Shown here piece by piece: positions 32,102 to 41,185 of a DNA stretch of 64,000 nucleotides. A program made the translations under genes and the position numbers. Where the stretch lies: assembly GCF_036346875.1 (NCBI RefSeq), contig NZ_CP107852.1:1612001-1676000 (forward strand). The letters are read 5' to 3'. This DNA is from Nocardia sp. NBC_00508. Lineage in GTDB: Bacteria; Actinomycetota; Actinomycetes; Mycobacteriales; Mycobacteriaceae. The notes beneath the pieces were generated by a model, which saw only the letters and a list, made by a program, of their open reading frames with translations, had not been told where the DNA came from and ran no database searches. Numbering within the stretch: position 1 is the first letter of the stretch; each line of letters starts with the position of its first letter.

Positions 32102-32778
32102 CCTCCGGTACCTCGTCCGGCGCCACCCTGCTGGTGCTGGCGAAAGCCCCGATCGCCGGGTTCGCCAAGACCAGGTTGACCCCGCCGCTCACGCCACGGG
32201 AAGCGGCGCTCGTCGCGGCGGCTTCGCTGCTGGACACTCTGGAATCGGTACTGCGCAGCCAGGTGACCCACCGTGTCGTCGCGTTCACCGGTAACCTCCG
32301 TGCGGCCGAACGCGGGCCCGAAATAGCCCGGATGCTGGACCGATTCAGCGTGATCCCGCAGCGCGGCGCGGACTTCGGCATACGCCTGGCCAATGCGCAC
32401 GCCGACGCCGCGTGTTTCGGCACACCTGTCCTCCAGATCGGAATGGACACCCCGCAGATCGGCCCGGACGTACTCACCCGCGCCGCAACGCAATTGGCCA
32501 CCGGCGAGACCGCCGTGCTCGGTCCCGCCGCGGACGGCGGCTGGTGGGCGCTCGGCCTGCCGACCCCACAGCCGGCCCGCGTGCTCGCCGACGTCCCGAT
32601 GTCCACGAACCGCACCGGTGAGCTGACTCGCGCCGCCCTTGTGTCCTGCGGACTACAAGTCGACAACCTGCCCCGGTTCCGCGATGTCGACAGCTTCGAC
32701 GACGCCGTCCGGGTAGCGGCCGACTCCGGCGGGCGGTTCGCCGACACCGTCCACCGCATGAGTCTGGTACCACGATGA
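32098..32778 (+). CDS. DUF2064 (TIGR04282-type) glycosyltransferase-like protein
   Basis: The 226-residue GT-A-fold protein has LLVLAKAPIAGFAKTRLTPP at the N-terminus, and IGMDTPQIGPDVL and GPAADGGWWALGL later, which is the DUF2064 signature resembling nucleotidyltransferases. Counterpart of Rv0540 by order. Start overlaps the GT2 stop (ATGA). It may activate or transfer a sugar in the same pathway; direct activity is not established for most of the family. Confidence 0.82.
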   Translation: MTSGTSSGATLLVLAKAPIAGFAKTRLTPPLTPREAALVAAASLLDTLESVLRSQVTHRVVAFTGNLRAAERGPEIARMLDRFSVIPQRGADFGIRLANAHADAACFGTPVLQIGMDTPQIGPDVLTRAATQLATGETAVLGPAADGGWWALGLPTPQPARVLADVPMSTNRTGELTRAALVSCGLQVDNLPRFRDVDSFDDAVRVAADSGGRFADTVHRMSLVPR

Positions 32779-33476
32779 GCCTCGATGTCTTTGCACGACC
32801 GGCCCGCCCGGACGCAGCGCGACATGACTGCGCACTCGGTCTCTTCGACCAGGCCATGACCGGCGCGGAATGCTGGATGCGCACGGCGGATGGCGCCCGT
32901 CATCGGCTGCCCACCAGACGCTGGCTAGGCCATCCGAACTCCGACGACCGCCGCGCGGACGCCGCGATTACGCACTGGTGCGACGGACCGACTCTCGATC
33001 TGGGCTGCGGACCGGGTCGTCTCGTCGCAGCCTTGCTGCGCCGAGGTGTGGTTGCCCTCGGTGTCGATATTTCGCCGATGGCTGTCGGCGTCACGCGCTT
33101 CCGCGGCGCCCCCGCGCTGCAGCGAGACCTGTTCGGACACTTGCCCGGCACTGGACGCTGGTCATACGCGATTCTCGCCGACGGCAATATCGGGATCGGC
33201 GGCGACCCGCAACGCGTGCTGGCCCGCACGGCGGAGCTGCTCGCCGACGCTGGTGTGGCGATCGTCGAATTCGATCCGCCCCGTGCCGGTTTCGACCTCC
33301 GTCCGATCCGTCTGGAAACCCGGACGCGAGTGAGCGCGTGGATACCGTGGGCCCGCGTCGGCATCGATCACGCGCACGATCTGTCCGCCGCCACCGGCTT
33401 CCACCTCATCACGACGGCCGAGGTCTCCGGACGGCATTTCGCTTGGTTACGCCGGATTTCGGAGGTTGAGAGATGA
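32775..33476 (+). CDS. Class I SAM-dependent methyltransferase
   Basis: The 233-residue protein has the SAM-binding motif LDLGCGPGRLVAALLRRG near residue 75, VDISPMAV and a hydrophobic core of a class I fold. ATGA overlaps join it to both neighbours. A substrate among the cluster's sugar or lipid products is inferred. The N-terminal 60 residues are unusual and may bind substrate. Confidence 0.85.
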   Translation: MSLDVFARPARPDAARHDCALGLFDQAMTGAECWMRTADGARHRLPTRRWLGHPNSDDRRADAAITHWCDGPTLDLGCGPGRLVAALLRRGVVALGVDISPMAVGVTRFRGAPALQRDLFGHLPGTGRWSYAILADGNIGIGGDPQRVLARTAELLADAGVAIVEFDPPRAGFDLRPIRLETRTRVSAWIPWARVGIDHAHDLSAATGFHLITTAEVSGRHFAWLRRISEVER

Positions 33477-34603
33477 CAGTGCGCAAGCCCGGGCGGATCG
33501 GGGTATCGAGCGCACGCGGACCAGAGGTGGCCAGCCGGGTCGGACTCGCACTCGGCACGGCCATCACGATCTGCTTCGTGACCGGCCTGCTCAGCCATTG
33601 GATCCAACATCCACCCGGATGGTTCTGGTGGCCGGCCAGCCCGGTCTGGCTGTATCGGGTAACCCAAGGCGCCCACGTCATCGTCGGCGTCGCCGCGATA
33701 CCGCTACTGCTGGTCAAACTCTGGGCGGTGTACCCGAAGCTGTTTCAACGGCCGGTCATCGGATCGCCGCTGCGAATACTGGAACGCGGATCCATCGCCC
33801 TGCTGGTCGGGGCGACGATATTCGAACTGTCCACGGGATTGTTCAATATCGCCCAGTACTATCCGTGGAAGTTCTTCTTCCCCACCGCGCACTACGCCAT
33901 GGCGTACATCATGGCCGGCGCGCTCGTCGTGCACTTGGCGGTGAAACTGCCGGTCATTCGTGCGGCGCTGAGCCGCCCATTGGATGAGGCAGAGCCGGCA
34001 GACCGCCGACATGTTTCGCGGCGTGCAGTGGTCAGGGCTACCTGGCTGGCCGCGGGCGTGGCAGTGGTGGCAGTCGCCGGACAGACGGTGCCATTCCTGC
34101 GCTGGGCATCCCTGCTGGCACCCCGCAGCGGCGTGGGCCCCCAGGGCGTTCCGGTCAACAGATCGGCGGCCGCGGCCGGGATCAGCACAGCGGCACTGGA
34201 TCCCGGCTACCGGTTGACTGTGTCGACCGGCGGACGCAGTCGTCAGTTCACGCGGGCCGAATTGCTCGCGTTACCACAGACTTCGGCCCGACTGCCGATC
34301 GCCTGCGTCGAAGGGTGGAGCGCCTCGGCCGAATGGTCGGGCGTCCGGCTGCGAGACCTGCTGGCCGCGGTCGGATCCTACCGAGGCGGTGATGTCCGGC
34401 TGCGGTCGCTCGAAACCGGCGGCATCTACTACAGTTCGGTTCTCCCGCAACGCCATGCCATCGACGCGAATACGTTGATCGCCCTCGCGATCAACGGCGA
34501 AACGCTCGAGCTCGACCACGGCTATCCCTGCCGATTGATCGCCCCCAATCGGCCCGGCGTGCTGCAGACGAAGTGGCTGTCCACGATCGAGGTGCTGTCG
34601 TGA
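33473..34603 (+). CDS. Membrane-bound molybdopterin-dependent oxidoreductase
   Basis: The 376-residue protein joins an N-terminal four- or five-helix membrane part resembling cytochrome b561 (about 22-160; candidate haem His in GLLSHWIQH, QGAHVIVG, FPTAHYAMAY and LVVHLAV) to a sulfite-oxidase-type molybdopterin domain (about 240-376) with the metal-ligand Cys278 in CVEGWSASAEWSG. A hydrophobic segment at 188-205 separates them, so the Mo domain is extracytoplasmic. It probably exchanges electrons with quinone. No Tat motif precedes the Mo domain clearly. Substrate unknown. Confidence 0.83.
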   Translation: MTVRKPGRIGVSSARGPEVASRVGLALGTAITICFVTGLLSHWIQHPPGWFWWPASPVWLYRVTQGAHVIVGVAAIPLLLVKLWAVYPKLFQRPVIGSPLRILERGSIALLVGATIFELSTGLFNIAQYYPWKFFFPTAHYAMAYIMAGALVVHLAVKLPVIRAALSRPLDEAEPADRRHVSRRAVVRATWLAAGVAVVAVAGQTVPFLRWASLLAPRSGVGPQGVPVNRSAAAAGISTAALDPGYRLTVSTGGRSRQFTRAELLALPQTSARLPIACVEGWSASAEWSGVRLRDLLAAVGSYRGGDVRLRSLETGGIYYSSVLPQRHAIDANTLIALAINGETLELDHGYPCRLIAPNRPGVLQTKWLSTIEVLS

Positions 34604-35028
34604 TCATCGTACGAATCCTGCTGGCCCTGGCCGGTGTAGCGCTCATGTGCTACGCGATCACCCTGTTGCTCGATTTCGCCACCGGAGACCTGCTGTCGAT
34701 CGCACTGTGGTTTGCGGCCGGGATCCTGCTACACGACGCCGTTTTGGCTCCCCTGAGCGCGATAGTCGGTGTGGGGGCCCGGCGGATCCTGCCACGCGCC
34801 TGGTGGGCGGCCGCTGCTTGTGGCGCGGTATGCACCGTCGCCTTGGTGCTGATCGCCATCCCTGTGCTCGGTCGCGGTCACGCGGTGCCCGACAACCCGA
34901 CCGTTCTCGACCGAAACTACCCAGTCGGCCTCGCGATAATCCTGACCATTATCTGGCTGCTCGTTCTGGCCACCACCGCACAGCATCGACGGAAGCCCAC
35001 AGCGAACACGTCCGGGAGAGGATCATGA
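34600..35028 (+). CDS. Small polytopic membrane protein, 142 aa
   Basis: The gene starts at GTG 34600, overlapping the molybdoenzyme stop. Four hydrophobic segments (about 3-24, 30-55, 66-88, 105-124) separated by short loops; a conserved-looking LLHDAVLAPLSA sits in the second. No cofactor ligands are evident. It may be a membrane partner of the preceding oxidoreductase. The family is not recognised. Confidence 0.72.
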   Translation: MIIVRILLALAGVALMCYAITLLLDFATGDLLSIALWFAAGILLHDAVLAPLSAIVGVGARRILPRAWWAAAACGAVCTVALVLIAIPVLGRGHAVPDNPTVLDRNYPVGLAIILTIIWLLVLATTAQHRRKPTANTSGRGS

Positions 35029-35729
35029 CCAGCTTCGACGATTTGCGCGCCCTGTTCATCAACTGCACCCTGAAGCGCTCACCGGAACCGAGCAATACTC
35101 GAGGATTGATCGACCTCAGCGCCCGCATCATGGAGAAGAACGGCGTCGAGGTCTCCCACATCCGCGCTGTCGACCACGACATCGCCCCTGGCGTCTGGCC
35201 GGATATGACCGAGCACGGCTGGGCCACCGACGAGTGGCCCGCGCTGCAACGCCAGGTCATGGACGCCGACATCCTCGTGCTCGCCGGCCCGATATGGTTG
35301 GGCGACAACAGTTCCGTCGCCAAGAAGGTCGTCGAGCGCCTCTACGGCAATTCGTCGATCCTCAACGAACGCGGCCAGTACGCCTACTACGGCCGCGTCG
35401 GCGGCTGCATCATCACCGGCAACGAGGACGGTGTGAAGCATTGCGCGATGAACCTCCTCTACAGCCTCCAGCACCTCGGCTACACCATTCCGCCACAGGC
35501 GGACGCGGGCTGGATCGGCGAGGCGGGACCGGGACCGTCCTATCTGGATCCCGGATCCGGCGGGCCGGACAACGACTTCACCAACCGCAACACCACCTTC
35601 ATGACCTGGAACCTGCTGCACCTGGCCCGCCTGCTCAAAGACAACAACGGAATCCCCGCACACGGCAACCAGCGTTCCGAATGGGACGCCGGCTGCCGCT
35701 TCGACTTCGAGAATCCCGACTACCGGTAG
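35025..35729 (+). CDS. Flavodoxin-like NAD(P)H-dependent oxidoreductase
   Basis: The 234-residue protein overlaps the previous gene by ATGA. ALFINCTLKRSPEPSNT at the start is the phosphate-binding loop of FMN reductase/flavodoxin-like folds, followed by LVLAGPIWLGDNSSVAKKVVERLYG and GCIITGNEDG. It would bind FMN and move electrons from NAD(P)H. Last gene of the six-gene chain, so it could supply or accept electrons for the molybdoenzyme system. Confidence 0.83.
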   Translation: MTSFDDLRALFINCTLKRSPEPSNTRGLIDLSARIMEKNGVEVSHIRAVDHDIAPGVWPDMTEHGWATDEWPALQRQVMDADILVLAGPIWLGDNSSVAKKVVERLYGNSSILNERGQYAYYGRVGGCIITGNEDGVKHCAMNLLYSLQHLGYTIPPQADAGWIGEAGPGPSYLDPGSGGPDNDFTNRNTTFMTWNLLHLARLLKDNNGIPAHGNQRSEWDAGCRFDFENPDYR

Positions 35730-35995
35730 CGGTCTCGGTGTTCTTGTCGCCACTTCGGCGACGAACTCACCGCGCCTGCGAGCGCACCGCGATCTTGCCG
35801 ACCACATTCTGTAAGCAGCGCGGCCCCGTCTGAGCTGGTCCCACCTCTGCCTGCTTCCGGTCACGGTCAGCGGGAGGGCAGCGACCGGGCCCTGATGACC
35901 GGCCGGTCGCCTGCGACCCACTCGGCGTCGGCCGCGACGAGGCGGTAACCAGTGAACTTCTTGCGGGCGTGGAATGGGCTGCCGATCCGTGCGGC
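35730..35995. other. Intergenic stretch, no convincing gene
   Basis: The gap between the flavodoxin-like gene and the MFS gene is 320 bp including the terminator next listed. A leftward frame around 35877-35960 reads like a protein C-terminus (KKFTGYRLVAADAEWVAGDR, then stop) but has no start or upstream body, so it may be a gene remnant. Confidence 0.4.
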
Positions 35996-36032
35996 GAAGC
36001 CCCTGGCAAGCGGAGATGCAGCCAGGGGCTTC
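35996..36032 (-). terminator. Terminator hairpin after MFS gene
   Basis: GAAGCCCCTGGC and GCCAGGGGCTTC form a perfect 12-bp stem around a 13-nt loop, starting 18 bp beyond the MFS stop codon. There is no strong T run on the far side. Confidence 0.72.
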
Positions 36033-36049
36033 GTCGTGCTGAATCCCGT

Positions 36050-37513
36050 TCAGCCCTTGACCAGTTCGGGGGTCGTGGTCTCGGGCTCCTCGGCTTCTTC
36101 CGGGATTGCGGCCCGGCTCGGCAACACCACCGCCATCACGATCACGATCAGCGCCAACGCCGCGGAGACGAGGAAGGCCAAGCGCATGCCGTCGAGGTGG
36201 GCGGTGACAGCGTCGGCGCCGTCGGCGACGAGCGTGGTACTGCGGGCCGACATCACCGTCACCACCAGGGCGGTACCGAAAGCCGCGGCGACCTGTTGCA
36301 GGGTGCCGAGCATGGAGCTGCCGTGCGAGTACAGATGTTGCGGAATTGCGCCGAGGCCGAGCGTGAAGACCGGGGTGAAGGTCGCGGCCAGCGACACCAT
36401 CAGCAGCACGTGCAGGGCCAGCAGCTGCCAGTACGGCATGGTCATAGAGATCTGGGTGAACCCGGCCAGCGACGCGGCGATGCCGATCGACCCTGGAATC
36501 ACCAGCAAACGTCCACCGAACCGGTCGAACATGCGCCCGACGGTCGGTCCGAGCAGGCCCATCGCCAACCCGCCCGGCATCACCAGCAACCCGGTCTCCA
36601 ATGGGCTCAGGCCACGCAAGTTCTGCAGGTACAACGGCAGCAGGATCATCGACCCGAGCATCGCCATGAACGCGACCGACATCAGAACCAGCGCCTTGGT
36701 GTAGGTGCCGGACAGCAGCACCCGCAGATCCAGCAGCGGAGTGCCGGTGCGCTGCAGGCGCAACTGACGGAACACGAACCCGGCGATGAGGGCCGAACCT
36801 GCGGCGACGATCAGCGCCGGTGTGGTGAGGTTGCCGCTCTCGAACCGGCTGAGCCCGAACACCAGCCCACCGAACCCGAGCGCGGCCAGTGCCACGCTGG
36901 CCCAGTCGATCTCCCCGGCCCGCGGTTCACCGACGTTCTCCAGCTGGCGCAGGCCCAGCCAGGTGATCACCCCCGCGATCGGCAGCACCAGTACGAAAAG
37001 CCAACGCCACGAAGCGATCTGCAGCACCGCACCGGAGATCACCGGACCCATTGCGGGCGCCACCGAAATAGCCAGGGTGACATTGCCCATCACCCTGCCG
37101 CGGTCATGCTCGGGCACCACCGTCATCAGTGTGGTCATCAGCAGCGGCATCATCACCGCGGTGCCGCCGGCCTGGATGATCCGTCCGAGTAACAGCACCG
37201 CGAACGACGGCGCGACGGCCGACAACGCGGTACCGGCCAGAAAGACTCCCATCGCCACGGCGTACGCCTGCCGGGTCGACACGCGCTGCAAGAACCAGCC
37301 GGTAGTCGGGATGACCGCCGCCATCGTCAGCATGAACGCGGTGGACACCCATTGCGCCGCCCGCTCGGTGACCGCGAGGTCCTCCATCAACCGCGGGATC
37401 GCGTTGATCATGATGGTCTCGTTCAGGATCACCACGAAAGTCGCGAGTACCAGCACCCGGACGACGGTCGGTGTTCGCCCTCCCGAGGCGGGAGCGGATG
37501 GTTCGGCGGACAT
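36050..37513 (-). CDS. MFS multidrug exporter (DHA2/EmrB-QacA type)
   Basis: The 487-residue transporter has about 14 membrane segments. VILNETIMINAIPRLMEDL in helix 1, GRIIQAGGTAVMMPLLMTTL and the motif C-like GPVISGAVLQ place it in the 14-helix proton antiporter group. It likely exports drugs or lipophilic compounds. No regulator gene is adjacent. It ends at a strong hairpin. Confidence 0.88.
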   Translation of the reverse strand: MSAEPSAPASGGRTPTVVRVLVLATFVVILNETIMINAIPRLMEDLAVTERAAQWVSTAFMLTMAAVIPTTGWFLQRVSTRQAYAVAMGVFLAGTALSAVAPSFAVLLLGRIIQAGGTAVMMPLLMTTLMTVVPEHDRGRVMGNVTLAISVAPAMGPVISGAVLQIASWRWLFVLVLPIAGVITWLGLRQLENVGEPRAGEIDWASVALAALGFGGLVFGLSRFESGNLTTPALIVAAGSALIAGFVFRQLRLQRTGTPLLDLRVLLSGTYTKALVLMSVAFMAMLGSMILLPLYLQNLRGLSPLETGLLVMPGGLAMGLLGPTVGRMFDRFGGRLLVIPGSIGIAASLAGFTQISMTMPYWQLLALHVLLMVSLAATFTPVFTLGLGAIPQHLYSHGSSMLGTLQQVAAAFGTALVVTVMSARSTTLVADGADAVTAHLDGMRLAFLVSAALALIVIVMAVVLPSRAAIPEEAEEPETTTPELVKG

Positions 37514-38377
37514 CGGATACCTCCGGACTATGGGACGTTGGCAGGATTATGTGGCCCGTTGCCGAGTCACCGGATCGTGTCCCGGCGCCACAGCGGTTGA
37601 GACGGAATGGGTTGCTCGAAATCATCGGGCGCGGGTCAGTATTGCGGTCGGCACCGACACAAATCACCCGATTTCCCGCCGACCCACCCGAACCCTAGCC
37701 GGAAGTTCGCAGGTCAACAGCCTTTCCCACGAGCTACCGATACCAAATCGTGATCCTGGTCACTCATCTACGGACGCCGCCGCCGCTGAGCTGGGGTGGC
37801 GGAAAGCCACTCGGCGCCAGGCCGCGGCGAGAGTTCACCAGAGTCGCCCCAAACCCGTCACACCCCTCATCGTCGAGGGGTACAGCTCCTGAGCCGCAAC
37901 CCAGCAACTGGGCCACGCCGACGGCTCCGTTACCAAGCGCCGACAACCCACCGAAGCACCCGACTCCGGGTCGCCTCGCAGAATGACGACGTCTCGTTGC
38001 GGGCCCCAAACGAACAAAGCCAGAGTCGAACTGAAACGTTCGGTCTCGTCACCCAGATTTGTGTGCGCTCATCAGGAACATGCCCGATCTATTCGGTTCT
38101 GATCGCGAAACTGGGCACCGGTTGTGCACGAATCCCGACACCGCTTGTGGGAGTAGGATGTTCGGGATCGCGGATTTCGACAGCTCGAGTGTGTTGCGGT
38201 GGCACGATGTGCGTGCTTCACCGCTGACCGGACGCAGCGCTGCAGGAGGTTGGGACCAACTCTCGACCGGTGTCGACAACTCCTTGCAACTGACCCCAGA
38301 AACCAACGTCACTCAACCTATCCGCTCAGCGTGACTTTCTCCCGGATGCTCAACCCCTACCCGAGTAGGAGATTCGA
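37514..38377. other. Gene-poor region with degenerate tRNA-Asn terminator copy
   Basis: About 860 bp with no credible gene. Several overlapping short readings (for example 38059-38334) have no family features or ribosome-binding site. At about 38006-38050 the segment ACAAAGCCAGAGTCGAACTG followed by AAACGTTCGGTCTCGTC resembles the terminator beside tRNA-Asn (40857-40902). It still forms a hairpin (CGAAC/GTTCG) with a T-rich tail on the minus strand. TAGGAG precedes the next gene. Confidence 0.5.
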
Positions 38378-39427
38378 ATGGTGACCATCATCGGCGGAGG
38401 CATCGCCGGGACCATCCTCGGCGGCGCCCTCGCCCGCAGAGGCGACCAGGTCACTCTGTTCGAGCGGCAATCGCGCAACGCCACCGGCGGCGCGTTCCTG
38501 TTCATCGATGAACGCGGCCACTCGGTCCTACATGACCTCGGCGTCGACGACGACGTGGTGAACGAAGCCTCCTATCCGGTCAGCGCCCTCGAATACGTCG
38601 GCAGCAACGGCCGCCGCGCCGCAATGAGCCGCGGTCACCGGTTTTGGCTGCGCAGCTCGCTGATGAAGGTGCTCAACGACTTCGTCGACATCTCGGGCGC
38701 CGATCTCCGGTACGACTGCGGCATCACCGACGTGACCGTCGACGAGCCCGGACGATGCCGGATCCAGCACAGCGACGGCTCATCGAGCACCACCGACGAC
38801 ATCGTGATCGCCGCCGACGGCATCGACTCCGTCGTCCGGGCCCGCCTCGAACCCGACCGCAACCCGGTCTACGCCGGAGACGTCGTGCTGTACGGGATGA
38901 CCTCCACCCCAACAGAACTGGACACCGAACCCCAGACACTGCACTTCTTCGCCGAGCTGGACGCCACCGGGGCAGCCGCCAGCACGTTCGGCCACATCTG
39001 GCGGCCGGGGCACACCGCCCACTGGTTCATCCGGATAGCCCGCGCTCCTCTGGACGGCCCGGACGACTTCGGCGTGCGACCCACCAGCGAATGGACCGAC
39101 ACGGTCCTTCAGGCCACGCCGTCGATCAACGACCTGGTCAGCACCCTGCTCGACAGAACCGACTCCGTCCACGTCAGCAACGCGCGCAACGTGCCCCTCG
39201 ACGCCGCCGCCCAGCCGACGCTGCCGGTCCTGCTCATCGGCGACGCCGACCACGCGATCACCCCTGCGGCCGGCGTCGGCGCGCGCGAAGCGCTCGAAGA
39301 CGCACACGCCGTCTACCGCGCCCTCACCACCGGCAGCTGTCCCGCCGAGGCAATGGCCCTGCGCCGCAGCGAAATCATCGACGACCGGCAGCGCGCCGTC
39401 CGCGGCCGCGCCAGCGTCTCCCGGTAG
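38378..39427 (+). CDS. FAD-dependent monooxygenase
   Basis: The 349-residue protein starts after TAGGAG. VTIIGGGIAGTILGGALARR binds the ADP part of FAD, DDIVIAADGIDSVVR is the conserved DG-type motif, and LLIGDADHAITPAAGVGAREALEDA is the GD-type flavin/ribityl motif. This is the PHBH/aromatic-hydroxylase-like single-component class, using NAD(P)H and O2. The substrate is unknown. It lies in a gene-poor island beside tRNA-Asn. Confidence 0.87.
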   Translation: MVTIIGGGIAGTILGGALARRGDQVTLFERQSRNATGGAFLFIDERGHSVLHDLGVDDDVVNEASYPVSALEYVGSNGRRAAMSRGHRFWLRSSLMKVLNDFVDISGADLRYDCGITDVTVDEPGRCRIQHSDGSSSTTDDIVIAADGIDSVVRARLEPDRNPVYAGDVVLYGMTSTPTELDTEPQTLHFFAELDATGAAASTFGHIWRPGHTAHWFIRIARAPLDGPDDFGVRPTSEWTDTVLQATPSINDLVSTLLDRTDSVHVSNARNVPLDAAAQPTLPVLLIGDADHAITPAAGVGAREALEDAHAVYRALTTGSCPAEAMALRRSEIIDDRQRAVRGRASVSR

Positions 39428-39633
39428 CCCGGCAAGAGGAGTTCACCCGCTCCAGCCCGACAAAGCCCCGTCAGAATTCGCGACCAAAGCCGATCTGTTC
39501 AAAGCGTGTCAGCGATTTCGTCCAGAGAAGTTGGTCATCTGCCATCGAAGTCGGCCCATGTGGTCGTGGCTGCCGCCAGGCGATCCGCATTCGGCGGTAG
39601 ATCGCGGTAGATCGCAACGTCGGGTGGGCTCTG

Positions 39634-40350
39634 TCATGGTCGCTCGAGAATGAGTACGGCAACGGCGTTGAGGGAGATGCCGATGCCGATGCCACCGACG
39701 GTCCAGCCGAGTGTCTTCGCAGAATTCCTGGTGAGCCAATCGTTGACGCGCCGCAATATCGGGTCCACCCGCTGATGGGCCGCGAGCCGCGCGGCCGCGA
39801 GCGCGAGGGCAGGCAGGATCATGACGACGCAGTATGCGGCGAGGGTCGATCCGGTCAGTTGCCAGCCGAGATCGGCGTGGACGATCAGGCCGACGGCGGC
39901 GAGGTAAGGCAGCATGGTGGCAACCTCGAGCGCGACGGCCAGGAGTGCGAGCTGCACCAGTCCTCGCGAACTGCCGCTGCCGGACATGGCTTTTTCTCGC
40001 CAGCGCTGGATCTTGCCCGGAGTACCTGCCTGCCGTGCGGCTCTGGCCTCGAGCCGGTAGCTCCATGCGATAACGAGGAGACCGAGGATCAACTGCCCGA
40101 TCCGCAACGGAACGGGCGGAAGGCTCGCCGTACCGGTGCGCATCGCGGCCAGCGCGGCGTCGGCACCGAGAACCAAGACAACTCCGACACCGAAGTAGCA
40201 CACCGCCACGGTCGCGAGATAGACCACGATCCGGCTCGCCTGCAGCCGACCTGGCGACAAGAGCAGCCAGATCGGAATCAGCAGCGTCCCGAAGCTGGTG
40301 CTGTCGATCAGGCCGAGACCGGTCAACGCAGCGGCGATCGTGGCAGTCAT
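39634..40350 (-). CDS. GAP/Sap-like membrane protein
   Basis: The 238-residue protein is read from ATG 40350, supported by GGAG five bases upstream (GTG 40356 is an alternative). Six membrane segments are visible with GLGLIDSTSFGTLLIPIWLL in the first and PYLAAVGLI in the middle, as in the mycobacterial Sap/GAP family that helps move glycolipids across the membrane. The central cytoplasmic loop is basic (RWREKAMSGSGSSRG). The 206 bp after the preceding FAD gene show no gene. Confidence 0.77.
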   Translation of the reverse strand: MTATIAAALTGLGLIDSTSFGTLLIPIWLLLSPGRLQASRIVVYLATVAVCYFGVGVVLVLGADAALAAMRTGTASLPPVPLRIGQLILGLLVIAWSYRLEARAARQAGTPGKIQRWREKAMSGSGSSRGLVQLALLAVALEVATMLPYLAAVGLIVHADLGWQLTGSTLAAYCVVMILPALALAAARLAAHQRVDPILRRVNDWLTRNSAKTLGWTVGGIGIGISLNAVAVLILERP

Positions 40351-40856
40351 CGGCACTCCAATCTGGGAAACGACACAACGACCGATGGTGTCGCGGCGGG
40401 GCGGCGCGCCGCATCAGGCAAAGGGAGGATCGCTGGTTGCGCGTCCAGGGAATCGGGCTGCCTACGGGGATGTATGCCGTCGAGTCGTCAATCCTGCGAA
40501 AGAAGGACGTGTGGCAGGGACTGAGCCGGCGACACACGCCACCGCAACTTCACGGAACGCCCTGCATCGCCGCCCACGCCAGCCAACCCGGTCACCGGTC
40601 GGCCTGCGAATCCTCCAACCCGGATTGCGCGCCCCCCGCAAACGCTGATTCGGGCCGACTCCACTGGCAGAAGACCGGATTCGTTCTGCCACGCAGAATG
40701 GCCCACCACTGGTCAGCGCGTCTCAGCGTTTCGAGTAGATCCAGGTGGGCGCTCGACGGCGTTCTGGCCACCACCGCAAATGCTCGAGAAGCACCCTTCA
40801 CCGCGACACTGGGACGCCTCGCTGGTTGAAACGTGTCGTTCCGTGTAGTTGAAGGC
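40351..40856. other. Gene-poor region before tRNA-Asn
   Basis: About 500 bp with no convincing gene. A 130-codon rightward reading (40437-40829) lacks ribosome-binding site, typical codon-position bias and family features. No repeats or promoter elements were recognised. Confidence 0.45.
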
Positions 40857-40902
40857 CCAAAAAAAGACAAAACCAGGGTCGAACTGGTACGTTCGCCCTG
40901 GT
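40857..40902 (-). terminator. Rho-independent terminator of tRNA-Asn
   Basis: Read on the minus strand, ACCAGGGCGAAC pairs with GTTCGACCCTGGT (one bulge) and is followed by TTTTGTCTTTTTTT. It starts five bases after the tRNA 3' end. It is the clearest intrinsic terminator in the window. Confidence 0.9.
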
Positions 40903-40907
40903 CGCAG

Positions 40908-40980
40908 CTCCCCCATCTGGACTCGAACCAGAAACCTGCCGATTAACAGTCGGCTGCTCTGCCAATTGAGCTATAGGGGA
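40908..40980 (-). tRNA. asnT: tRNA-Asn (GTT)
   Basis: The 73-nt minus-strand sequence starts TCCCCTATAGCTCAATTGGC and folds fully: acceptor TCCCCTA/TGGGGGA, anticodon loop CTGTTAA (GTT), T-arm CTGGTTCGAGTCCAG. CCA is not encoded. The next gene (Rv2342-like, then dnaG) preserves the mycobacterial order. Confidence 0.95.
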
Positions 40981-41185
40981 TTGTCCTCGGCGTGTCCGGT
41001 GGCTACCGGGCGGGCCGAGGAGAAACTTTAGCGTATCGCTGGGCAGGAGCCCAAATCGCGTCGCTACCTGCTGACTTGTCCCCCGACGGCGGGGGGCGCC
41101 GACAGCGGGTATCCGGATCGACAGGGGTGTGGAGCGTCGGGCAGGATGGTAGCGGCGAATCGGCAACTGGGAGGAGCACATCGAG

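Noticed and set aside
35767..36009. 80-codon leftward reading after the MFS gene
   Set aside because: Covers the terminator hairpin and has no ribosome-binding site; a different frame looks more like a decayed C-terminus.
38059..38334. 91-codon rightward reading upstream of the FAD monooxygenase
   Set aside because: No recognisable domain, poor composition, and no ribosome-binding site.
40437..40829. 130-codon rightward reading before tRNA-Asn
   Set aside because: Residue mix (many Cys, His, Ser) and lack of start signal suggest non-coding DNA.
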